DNA from: Syntrophales bacterium
Lineage (GTDB): Bacteria; Desulfobacterota; Syntrophia; Syntrophales; UBA5619
Reading direction: 5' to 3'
DNA: 19,900 bases
Assembly (NCBI GenBank): GCA_023229765.1
Contig: JALNYO010000054.1
Location: forward strand, 1 to 19,900
Below are positions 13,315 to 19,900 of the stretch, piece by piece (position 1 is the first letter of the stretch; every line of letters starts with the position of its first letter). The translations under genes were made by a program, and so were the position numbers. The notes beneath the pieces were generated by a model. The model worked only from the letters and a program-made list of their open reading frames with translations, was not told the DNA's origin and searched no databases.

Positions 13315-16300
13315 CTACATCACCTGCCAGCGGATTGCAAATAGCTCCTGCGTTTTTATCCGCTGCCGCAACCTTGCTTCCACGTCTGCAATCAGCCCTT
13401 CCTTGCGGCTTTCGATTTCGTCCTGGGCTTCGAAGAGGTTCCGGCGCAGGGTGTTGCGCTGCTTTTCCAGTTCCTTGATGGCTTTCTGAGCCGTCAGTTT
13501 CTCGTCCAATCGGAGGATTTTCTTGGATTCCGTCTTCTGAAACTTGATCTCCCGATCCAGTTCCTTTAACTCGAATTCCAGGCCGCTTTTCAGATCATCC
13601 GCCCATTTTTCCAGCTTTTCCATCTCCCGGTCGAAAAAATGGCCGTTTCTGGCGCCGATGGCCTCCACGATCCGGTCCCGGCGGGATTCAAAGACCTGCT
13701 GGAGCTGATCGCGGCCTGCCTGAACGTTTGTCGGTTCCCGGCATTCTCCGGGTAACGAAAACAACCGCCGGGCCTGCTCCTCGTCCAACACAGCACCATC
13801 TTCCGTGACGGCGCAGAAGATCAGGTAATCTTCTGCTTCCAAGGCCTCAACGGACATGCCGACCAGGGACAGATACCCGGATGCCCCCACGAGAGGCTCC
13901 AAAATGGATATCTTCACCGATTGTCCGGAATAATCGAAGCGAATGTCTGTTTCCGTCAGTTGCCTGCCGATCGCGGCGTTCAGGATGTTCTGCGCGAGGG
14001 GGTGTCCGATGCGATAGACGTGGGCATCTTCCACGTGCCTGCCCATTCGATAGAGGCCAAGGGGGATGGCATGGCCGCCAAAGGGGTTTTCCTTCAGCCG
14101 AAATGCCGTTTCTCCCGGAACAAAATCGGCATGGGGCCGGAGAAAGTGGCCGGTCAGTTCCCAAAGCCAATTTTCATATTTACTCAGGTACGTCGTACTT
14201 TCCTTCAGGTTGACCCGCAGCTTTTCATGAACCTCTTCGTCGAAATTTTCCAGGAGGTTTTTCCTGGTGAGCTTCATGTTCTCGTCTATTTCCGTCTCCA
14301 GTTCCCGCTGAAGTTCGTCGAACGAGTTCTGGATTTCTTCCGTCGTGCGACACTCCTGATAAATTCTGACAATCCTTTTTTCGAAATCCACCCCCGACTC
14401 GATGGTTCCCAACACTTCGTCGCTGGCCCCGAAGACACCGTCAAAGAGGGCAAATTTCTCGGAAAGCAGTTCAAAGACACGCTGATCGGCAGCATTGTTC
14501 CGGTTCAGAAAGTTGACCACCACCACATCATGGGCCTGCCCGTAACGGTGGCAACGCCCGATCCGCTGCTCAATCCGCTGGGGATTCCAGGGGAGGTCGT
14601 AATTGACGACGAGAGAGCAGAATTGCAGGTTGATCCCTTCAGCCGCCGCTTCCGTGGCAACCATGATCTGGGCTGGCCCTTTGAAGCGATCCACCAGGGC
14701 GGACCGCATATCGGCCGTCCGGGAACCGGATATTTTATCGGTCCCTTCATGCTCATCGTGCCATGTCCGGTAGATTTCCCGCGACAAAGGATCATTGTTG
14801 GAACCGTTGAAAAGGACAATTTGCCCGTCATATTCAGTTGCGGAAAGGATGCGGACGAGATAGTCCTGCGTTCTTCTGGATTCCGTAAAGATAATAGCCT
14901 TTTGTTCGGCGCCAAGCTCTGCGGCTTTGGCAAAACCCGCCTTGAGCGCCAGTAGGAGTGCCTGCCCTTTGGCGTTCTGGGTGATGGAGGTCGCCAGGTC
15001 CCGGAAGGCTTCCAGATCGGCGATTTCGTGCTTCATGGCCTGGATGTCTGCGGCGGAAAGTTCCTCCTCGACTTCGTTCTCTTCCCATTCATCCTTGATT
15101 TCTTCCAGGATTTCGAAGTCTTCGGCCAGCTTTTCTTCAAGCAATGCTGGCATTTCCGAGGGGTCAGTCGGGAATGCATGGGTTGGTGATGTATTAAAAG
15201 ATGGATCCCCGACTAAAGCACTCGGGGATGACAGCTTATGGGGCGGGGATGACAGGTTGTGGGGCGGGGATGACGAGTTATGGGCCAGGGATGAAAAGTT
15301 ATGGGCCGGGGATGATGGGTTAGAAGAGTCCTCCAATTTTGCGTTCAATCGACGGACTAATGAATCCAAGGCTCCGGCAATGGCAAAGGTTGAAGAGGCC
15401 AGGAGCTTCCGGAGAACGAGAGTCATCAGGGTTCGCTGGCTTGCGGGCAGAGCCTGCAGGTTCTCCCGGCGGAGATATTCGGATACCAGGTCATAGAGCA
15501 CCTGCTCATCGGGTGTCGGAACGAAGTCCTGCGTTATGGGAATGCGGTTGGTGTACTTGATGTATTCGAGCACCTGCCGCCGCAAGGTCCGTTTGCAGAT
15601 GGGCGCCAGGCGGGCCTTCAGATCGTCGAAATTGATATCGCTGGTCAAGCGGGCAAACTGGCTTTTGTAGCTCCGGATATCGCCGAAGGTGTGATCGTCG
15701 ATAAAACTGACCAGGCCGTAGAGCTCCAGCAGTGAATTCTGCAACGGCGTGGCCGTCAGCAGCAACTTGGGTACGCCTTCTATTACATCCTTGATCGCAC
15801 GGGCAATCTTGTTGGCAGGTTTGTAAACGTTCCGCAGCCGGTGGGCCTCGTCGATAACGACAAGATCCCAGGCGACTTCCCTGATCCGGTTCGCCTTATT
15901 GCGGGCAAACTGGAAAGACGTGATGACAATTTCGTTCTGCTGAAAGGGGTTCCGGCTTCCCTGTTTGAGATGCTGATTATAGGATTTGGTTTCCAGAATC
16001 AGGGAGGGGAGGAAGAATTTCTCCAGCAACTCCTGAGTCCATTGCTTTCTCAGACTGGACGGAACGATGATGAGAATCTTCCGTTTCCGTTCGGCCCATA
16101 TCTGGGAAAGTATGATCCCCGCTTCGATAGTTTTGCCGAGACCAACCTCATCTGCCAGAATGGCGCCGCGGGAAAGCGGCGACCGGAAAGCAAACAGGGC
16201 CGCTTCAATTTGATGCGGGTTTAGATCGACCTGAGCATCCGCCAATGATGCCGCCAGTTTTTCCAGGCTGTCCGAAGAACAGCGCTTTGTCAACTCATGG

Positions 16301-16335
16301 GCATAATATTTTGCGTGATAGTCGGTTATTTGCAA
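13315..16335 (-). CDS. SNF2/RapA-type SF2 helicase of a defence island (1006 aa)
   Basis: A large DNA translocase. Motif I is DEVGLGKT (62-69), motif II is DEAH (162-165) and TATPLQN (194-200) is the SNF2-type motif III. The second RecA domain has AIIFTESRRTQDYL (480-493), ATEAAAEGINLQF (560-572) and QRIGRCHRYGQ (590-600). The C-terminal ~100 residues are charged and coiled-coil-like (EKLEKWADDLKSGLEFELKE). Similar helicases occur in defence loci, including DISARM (DrmD), but no drmA, drmB or drmC is present here. The N-terminus starts at TTG 16335 (LQITDYHAKYYAHELTKRCS) with AAAGGA about 12 nt upstream. Residues ~337-395 are a low-complexity insert made by a palindromic repeat (15203-15322), sitting in the linker between the RecA domains. 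The gene begins 58 nt after glpK. Confidence 0.92.
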   Translation of the reverse strand: MQITDYHAKYYAHELTKRCSSDSLEKLAASLADAQVDLNPHQIEAALFAFRSPLSRGAILADEVGLGKTIEAGIILSQIWAERKRKILIIVPSSLRKQWTQELLEKFFLPSLILETKSYNQHLKQGSRNPFQQNEIVITSFQFARNKANRIREVAWDLVVIDEAHRLRNVYKPANKIARAIKDVIEGVPKLLLTATPLQNSLLELYGLVSFIDDHTFGDIRSYKSQFARLTSDINFDDLKARLAPICKRTLRRQVLEYIKYTNRIPITQDFVPTPDEQVLYDLVSEYLRRENLQALPASQRTLMTLVLRKLLASSTFAIAGALDSLVRRLNAKLEDSSNPSSPAHNFSSLAHNSSSPPHNLSSPPHKLSSPSALVGDPSFNTSPTHAFPTDPSEMPALLEEKLAEDFEILEEIKDEWEENEVEEELSAADIQAMKHEIADLEAFRDLATSITQNAKGQALLLALKAGFAKAAELGAEQKAIIFTESRRTQDYLVRILSATEYDGQIVLFNGSNNDPLSREIYRTWHDEHEGTDKISGSRTADMRSALVDRFKGPAQIMVATEAAAEGINLQFCSLVVNYDLPWNPQRIEQRIGRCHRYGQAHDVVVVNFLNRNNAADQRVFELLSEKFALFDGVFGASDEVLGTIESGVDFEKRIVRIYQECRTTEEIQNSFDELQRELETEIDENMKLTRKNLLENFDEEVHEKLRVNLKESTTYLSKYENWLWELTGHFLRPHADFVPGETAFRLKENPFGGHAIPLGLYRMGRHVEDAHVYRIGHPLAQNILNAAIGRQLTETDIRFDYSGQSVKISILEPLVGASGYLSLVGMSVEALEAEDYLIFCAVTEDGAVLDEEQARRLFSLPGECREPTNVQAGRDQLQQVFESRRDRIVEAIGARNGHFFDREMEKLEKWADDLKSGLEFELKELDREIKFQKTESKKILRLDEKLTAQKAIKELEKQRNTLRRNLFEAQDEIESRKEGLIADVEARLRQRIKTQELFAIRWQVM
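15203..15322. repeat. Palindromic repeat plus 21-bp tandem repeats inside the helicase gene
   Basis: GGATCCCCGACT...CTCGGGGATGACAG (15203-15234) is the intergenic palindrome also seen at 8487-8519. Its GGGGATGACA end is followed by 21-bp tandem units at 15224-15244, 15245-15265, 15266-15286 and 15287-15307, plus a partial unit 15308-15322. Twenty-one bp preserves the frame, and the units encode the SSP(P/A)HN(K)-type heptad of the helicase insert. Confidence 0.88.
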
Positions 16336-16393
16336 TTGGCTACAGATTCCTTTATTTATGGGTAACCGCCGGCATCAGGATTCGATACTTTTT

Positions 16394-17893
16394 TCAAACT
16401 TCCGGGTTGGACACCCAGACCTGGGCGGCGCTCACCGCGCGCCGCCAGCCTCTGATAAGCGATTGGGCCTCCGCCTCTTTCATGCGGGGAGAAAATATTC
16501 TGTCTATCTGCCGCTGCTTTTTGATGTCAGACATCGTACTCCAGTAGCCGACGGCAAGCCCCGCCAGATAAGCAGCGCCCAGGGCGGTAGTCTCGGTTAT
16601 CCTGGGGCGCGCCACCTTTGCCCTGAGCAGATCGGCCTGAAACTGCATCAGCAAATTATTGGCCGTTGCCCCCCCGTCAACACGCAATTCTCTAAACGCA
16701 ATGCCGGAGTCCTTCTGCATCGCCCGGATAACCTCGATGGTCTGGTAGGCGATGCTCTCCAGCGCCGCCCGGGCGATGTGCGCAGCCGATGTGCCCCTGG
16801 TCATGCCGAATATGGCTCCCCGGGCATGCTGATTCCAATAAGGCGCGCCCAGCCCGGCAAAGGCGGGGACAAAATAGACGCCGCCGCTGTCCGGCACCGC
16901 ACCTGCCAGCTTTTCGACATCCGCCGCCTTGCCTATTATTCCCAGTTCGTCGCGCAACCATTGGACAACTGCGCCGGCAATAAATATGCTCCCCTCTAGG
17001 GCGTACTGCGTCTTGTTCCCTATTTTCCATGCTACCGTGGTCAAGAGCCTGTTTTTCGATTCCACAGGCTTGTCGCCGATATTCATCATGATGAAGCAAC
17101 CGGTGCCGTAGGTGTTTTTCACCATTCCCGGCTCGGTGCACATCTGCCCGAAGAGCGAGGCCTGCTGGTCGCCGGCAATTCCCGCAATGGGAACGGAGGA
17201 TGAAAAGAGCCCCGTGGATTCTCCGTACATCTCGCTGGAAGAACGCACCTCCGGCAGGAGCGACGCGGGGATTCCGAAGAGATCGAGCAGCTCCTCGTCC
17301 CACTGAAGGGAGTGGATGTTGAACAGCATGGTTCGCGACGCGTTGGTCACATCGGTCACATGCAGTCTGCCCTGGGTAAGGTTCCAGAGCAGCCAGGAAT
17401 CGATTGTCCCGAAGGCAAGTTCCCCTTTTTCGGCCTGCTTGCGGGCGTTTTTTACATTGTCGAGTATCCAGCGTATCTTGGTGGCGGAGAAATAGGCGTC
17501 AATGACAAGACCCGTTTTTTGAAGGATTATGCTGCTGTAACCAGCGGTTATTAACTTGTCGCAGAAATCGGCGGTGCGTCTGTCCTGCCAGACAATGGCG
17601 TTAAAAACGGGCTTCCCCGTTTTTTTGTTCCAGACTACCGTGGTTTCGCGCTGATTGGTGATTCCGATCGCCGCGATACTGTCACTTCCCACACCGGCCT
17701 TGGCAATAGCTTCCGTCGCAACGCCGGCCTGGGTTGACCATATCTCCTCAGGGTTGTGCTCAACCCAGCCGGGCTTCGGGTAGAGCTGCGTGAATTCCTT
17801 TTGCGCGACGGCAACCGGCAGGCCGTTTCTATCGAAGATGATCGCCCGTGAACTCGTCGTCCCCTGATCGAGGGCAAGAATGAAAGTTTTCAT
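16394..17893 (-). CDS. glpK: Glycerol kinase
   Basis: This 499-residue FGGY-family kinase phosphorylates glycerol to sn-glycerol 3-phosphate with ATP in the cytosol. It shows LDQGTTSSRAI (8-18), WVEHNPEEIW, GITNQRET (77-84), VWQDRR (101-106), KNTYGTGCFIMMNIG and the ATP-site stretch RVDGGATANNLLMQFQADLL. Length and motifs are those of a complete GlpK. The start codon is ATG 17893, with only a weak GGTGG upstream. No glpF or glpD lies beside it in the window. The island helicase starts 58 nt downstream on the same strand, so read-through into it is possible. The 17894-18059 spacer shows nothing I can identify. Confidence 0.97.
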   Translation of the reverse strand: MKTFILALDQGTTSSRAIIFDRNGLPVAVAQKEFTQLYPKPGWVEHNPEEIWSTQAGVATEAIAKAGVGSDSIAAIGITNQRETTVVWNKKTGKPVFNAIVWQDRRTADFCDKLITAGYSSIILQKTGLVIDAYFSATKIRWILDNVKNARKQAEKGELAFGTIDSWLLWNLTQGRLHVTDVTNASRTMLFNIHSLQWDEELLDLFGIPASLLPEVRSSSEMYGESTGLFSSSVPIAGIAGDQQASLFGQMCTEPGMVKNTYGTGCFIMMNIGDKPVESKNRLLTTVAWKIGNKTQYALEGSIFIAGAVVQWLRDELGIIGKAADVEKLAGAVPDSGGVYFVPAFAGLGAPYWNQHARGAIFGMTRGTSAAHIARAALESIAYQTIEVIRAMQKDSGIAFRELRVDGGATANNLLMQFQADLLRAKVARPRITETTALGAAYLAGLAVGYWSTMSDIKKQRQIDRIFSPRMKEAEAQSLIRGWRRAVSAAQVWVSNPEV

Positions 17894-18059
17894 CTTATAA
17901 AATCCACCATTTTGCCCCTTGTCTTCGTCACTGACATTGAATTACGCATCGTTCGTCCCGGAAAGATTCAGCCATATTTCACTGTCCAATAGTCATTGGG
18001 GTGATTGAGGGACATCTGAACAACTCAAGGTAATGCAGTCGATCCCGTGAGGCGATCTG

Positions 18060-18332
18060 TTATCCGGTCTTTATTTTTATATCACCTTCTATGTAACGAT
18101 GAATGACCCCGGAAATAAGAGTTTGATAAGGCATGCCCATCTCCATCGCCTTTTTTTGAATACCAACAAAGTCGTGGTCATATAGGCGAATCGTTACACG
18201 CCTGTCTTTTTTAAGGGTATTATTAGCCGCTGCCCTAATCGATTCAATTTCTTTTTTTAATGGAGCGGCCAGCTTCATCTTGCCCTTTTCCAAAGCATCA
18301 AGAATATCTCTTTCTTCTTTATCGTATTTCAT
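18060..18332 (-). CDS. Ribbon-helix-helix antitoxin (COG5304/CopG-like)
   Basis: A 90-residue protein with a charged N-terminal helix (EERDILDALEKGKMKLAAPL) likely to wrap the toxin. A C-terminal ribbon-helix-helix part follows: RRVTIRLYDHDF as the strand, then VGIQKKAMEMGMPYQTLISG and VIHRYIEGD. This is typical of antitoxins paired with BrnT-like toxins, which bind their own promoter. The ATG overlaps the toxin stop by 4 nt (ATGA), with GGAG just upstream. The toxin-first order fits BrnT-type systems. Confidence 0.85.
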   Translation of the reverse strand: MKYDKEERDILDALEKGKMKLAAPLKKEIESIRAAANNTLKKDRRVTIRLYDHDFVGIQKKAMEMGMPYQTLISGVIHRYIEGDIKIKTG

Positions 18333-18613
18333 TGTTTGCTCTCCAGTTCTTCTTTATACATCTTTGTTGCTTTTCTGCTGGGGATTATGGTTTTTAAAAA
18401 TATGCACTCTTTTTCAATCACATAAGGAACGATGTGAATGTAACCATCAACAATAACAAAATACAGCTTCTGTCCCGGATAGATTGACTGGTCGGGATGA
18501 TCAGTTATTTTCCATACATCGCCCCGAGAAAGATGAATGATTATTTGTTCGAAAGATACATGCCTTTCATCTTTTAACCATTCATTTTTTTCAGGATTCC
18601 ACTCGTATTTCAT
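18329..18613 (-). CDS. BrnT-like toxin (predicted ribonuclease)
   Basis: A 94-residue protein if started at ATG 18613 (MKYEWNPEKNEWLKDERHVS). The frame extends six codons further to an ATG at 18631, which would sit inside the putative operator. The pattern FEWxxxKNxWL..ERxxSFE (here YEWNPEKNEWL), then YVIEKECIFLKTIIPSRKAT, matches the BrnT/COG2929 toxin family, small RNases of type II toxin-antitoxin systems. Catalytic residues are not well defined from sequence alone, so activity is inferred. It is followed, with overlap, by the antitoxin. The RHH antitoxin is the likely repressor. Confidence 0.85.
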   Translation of the reverse strand: MKYEWNPEKNEWLKDERHVSFEQIIIHLSRGDVWKITDHPDQSIYPGQKLYFVIVDGYIHIVPYVIEKECIFLKTIIPSRKATKMYKEELESKQ

Positions 18614-18622
18614 GGTCAAGTT

Positions 18623-18641
18623 GTACATCACTTGTGTGTAC
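18623..18641. promoter_or_regulatory. Putative operator of the toxin-antitoxin pair
   Basis: GTACA (18623-18627) and TGTAC (18637-18641) form a symmetric pair with a 9-bp spacer, ending 10 bp upstream of the chosen toxin ATG. With a one-base bulge the pairing extends through CAC/GTG. Position and symmetry suit autoregulation by an RHH protein, by inference. Confidence 0.4.
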
Positions 18642-18702
18642 GCATCAAGCGATATTATTATTTAGCGGATAACGGCGGAGCTAAACGGTGGCGCGCAGCG
18701 GT

Positions 18703-19900
18703 CTACATTGGGGGCGGTTTCATATACTGCATCGTTCCGTCCTGGATGACGGCGACGCGGGCGTCAGCCGGGTAATCCTGCTCCAGCAGGGCGAGCGCCT
18801 CGGGCCATGTCTTCACGACGGCCACATCATCGATATGGCAGACCATGTCAAGCATCGTCCTGTCCGGATACGGGGTAAGGACAATCAGGCGTTTCAGGGC
18901 GGCAGTGAGCGTTTTTTCGCCCCGGGCCTTCGCGAGATAGTGGCGGCCGCCATAATCACTCCCCCAGGCCCGCATCACGTAGTGGGGCACCTGTCCTCCC
19001 GGCGCATCGGCAATCAAAATTGCCGTGCCGGTGCAGTCGTGCTTCAGCGCCATGAGGGCCGGGACGAGGGCGATAATCGCCTCACTCGCCTTTCCGTAGG
19101 CGTTGCCGACGGCAATATCGTAGCCGGAGGCGTAGGGTATCCCGTAATGCTCCTTTGCTTCCGCGGCGCCGACGGCATGCGTGCTTTTGAAGGGCCCGGC
19201 ATAGAGATTGGCGATTTCTCCCCGCCGGTTTACCAGACAGTCGATCTTGAAGTTCAAACCCGCCAACCCGGCGGCGGCATCACACTCCGCCCGCATGATA
19301 TTATTATCGAAATTGCCGAGACCGGTACGGCTCTGATCCCGGTAGAGCTGATTATGAAACTGGTTGATCGATTCGAGCCCCGCCACGCCAGGAAAGACTA
19401 TTTTCCCGCCGCCGCTAAATCCCACGTGAACATGGGTAGTTACGCAACCAATCCCGACCTTCAGATCGCAGTTCATGAATTCGCGATTGAACCAGACCTC
19501 CACCCCGGTCGGCGTTCTTCCCGCCCGGACGGTGTTCTGAAAAGGATCGTGGTTATAAACTGCATAGTTCTCGACAATGTAATCCCCCAATTTTTTCCGG
19601 GCGCTGGCCATATCGTAGGCGCCATGACTGCCCAAGGCCCAGATGAAACGGATCTGCTCCTTCTCCAGACCGGCCTTGTGCAGGGCTTCGAGAACAAAGG
19701 GAGCCACTTCCCTGACCGGGGTGGGGCGGGTCATATCGTCAAACACGATGACGGCCTGTTTTTTCCCGCGGGCCAGCTCTTCGAGAGTTTCGCCCTCCAG
19801 TGGTTGAGATATCTTTGTCTTTATTTGAGCCGGCGTGAGCCCCGGCTTGTCAAAGCCGGGGGAGGTCAAATTGTCAACATCCCAGCGCTCGGGAAAGGCG
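18703..19900 (-). CDS. LarA-family (nickel-dependent lactate racemase-like) protein, 5' end beyond the window
   Basis: The frame is open to the right edge (codons AFPERWDVDN precede a TTG at 19869), so the gene starts outside the window and at least 398 residues are visible. Counting from the TTG at 19869, LarA family landmarks are FDDMTRPTP (43-51), GSHGAYD (His82) and HVHVGFSGGGK (His146, Lys156) followed by IVFPGVAGLES. His82, His146 and Lys156 correspond to the two His and the Lys that hold the nickel-pincer cofactor in LarA. It may racemise lactate or another 2-hydroxyacid. No larB, larC or larE is visible, and the substrate cannot be told from sequence. The stop is followed by a GC-rich stretch (18666-18700) before the toxin-antitoxin pair. 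Confidence 0.88.
   Translation of the reverse strand, partial: AFPERWDVDNLTSPGFDKPGLTPAQIKTKISQPLEGETLEELARGKKQAVIVFDDMTRPTPVREVAPFVLEALHKAGLEKEQIRFIWALGSHGAYDMASARKKLGDYIVENYAVYNHDPFQNTVRAGRTPTGVEVWFNREFMNCDLKVGIGCVTTHVHVGFSGGGKIVFPGVAGLESINQFHNQLYRDQSRTGLGNFDNNIMRAECDAAAGLAGLNFKIDCLVNRRGEIANLYAGPFKSTHAVGAAEAKEHYGIPYASGYDIAVGNAYGKASEAIIALVPALMALKHDCTGTAILIADAPGGQVPHYVMRAWGSDYGGRHYLAKARGEKTLTAALKRLIVLTPYPDRTMLDMVCHIDDVAVVKTWPEALALLEQDYPADARVAVIQDGTMQYMKPPPM

Noticed and set aside
13921..14955. Plus-strand open frame (344 codons) opposite the helicase
   Set aside because: Antisense shadow of a region encoding conserved helicase motifs; no ribosome-binding site or family pattern.
15203..15322. 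CRISPR-like array
   Set aside because: The units are directly adjacent 21-bp tandem repeats without spacers and lie in frame within a helicase gene.
8524..16335. Reading the island as a DISARM system
   Set aside because: Only a DrmD-like helicase and an adenine methylase are present. I see no DrmA, DrmB or DrmC (PLD nuclease), so the name is not supported.
1..19900. tRNA or rRNA genes
   Set aside because: I found no convincing cloverleaf with a T-loop GTTCGANTC pattern or rRNA core sequence on either strand by eye; a covariance-model scan would settle it.

Overview
The window suggests a chromosomal stretch of an anaerobic Desulfobacterota (deltaproteobacterial) organism, perhaps Syntrophales-like. 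The pointers are the tail of an octaheme tetrathionate-reductase-type cytochrome, a LarA-like protein, a small four-Cys protein of a kind I associate with these bacteria, and many palindromic intergenic repeats. The taxonomic guess is an inference of low to moderate strength. Apart from two gene remnants at the left end, every convincing gene is on the minus strand.

Layout. (1) 1-1100: two 5'-truncated plus-strand relics, an octaheme cytochrome C-terminus and a HAD phosphatase C-terminus. (2) 1120-3470: rsgA lies between two almost identical copies (51 and 52 aa) of a very small basic protein. The first copy overlaps a 70-aa four-Cys protein gene. The spacers are full of inverted and direct repeats. 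(3) 3908-5591: a DUF6582-like small protein, a frameshifted and truncated hsdM relic, and an intact class II-type Fic gene with a recognisable promoter and a perfect palindrome. (4) 5645-16335: a restriction-modification/defence island with a type III-like Res helicase-nuclease, a beta-class adenine methyltransferase (Mod), an unrecognised A+T-rich membrane protein, a DUF5131/Gp37-Gp68 three-Cys-motif protein, its partner TcmP, and a 1006-aa SNF2-type helicase. (5) 16394-19900: glycerol kinase, a BrnT-like toxin with a ribbon-helix-helix antitoxin, and a LarA-family gene that runs off the right edge.

How the genes may work together. Mod and Res are a plausible type III-like modification/cleavage pair. 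The SNF2-type translocase, TcmP and DUF5131 sit in the same island on the same strand, and TcmP/DUF5131 are known to be encoded together. A terminator between DUF5131 and the membrane gene shows that the island is several transcription units. Its joint function is a hypothesis.

The most unusual details are: a palindromic intergenic repeat that has entered the helicase gene in frame and grown into 21-bp tandem repeats; a frameshifted hsdM relic still overlapping fic through TAATG; a possible leader peptide with LPRK/LPCK/LPRK repeats whose stop abuts the Shine-Dalgarno of tcmP; and the duplicated small basic protein on both sides of rsgA.
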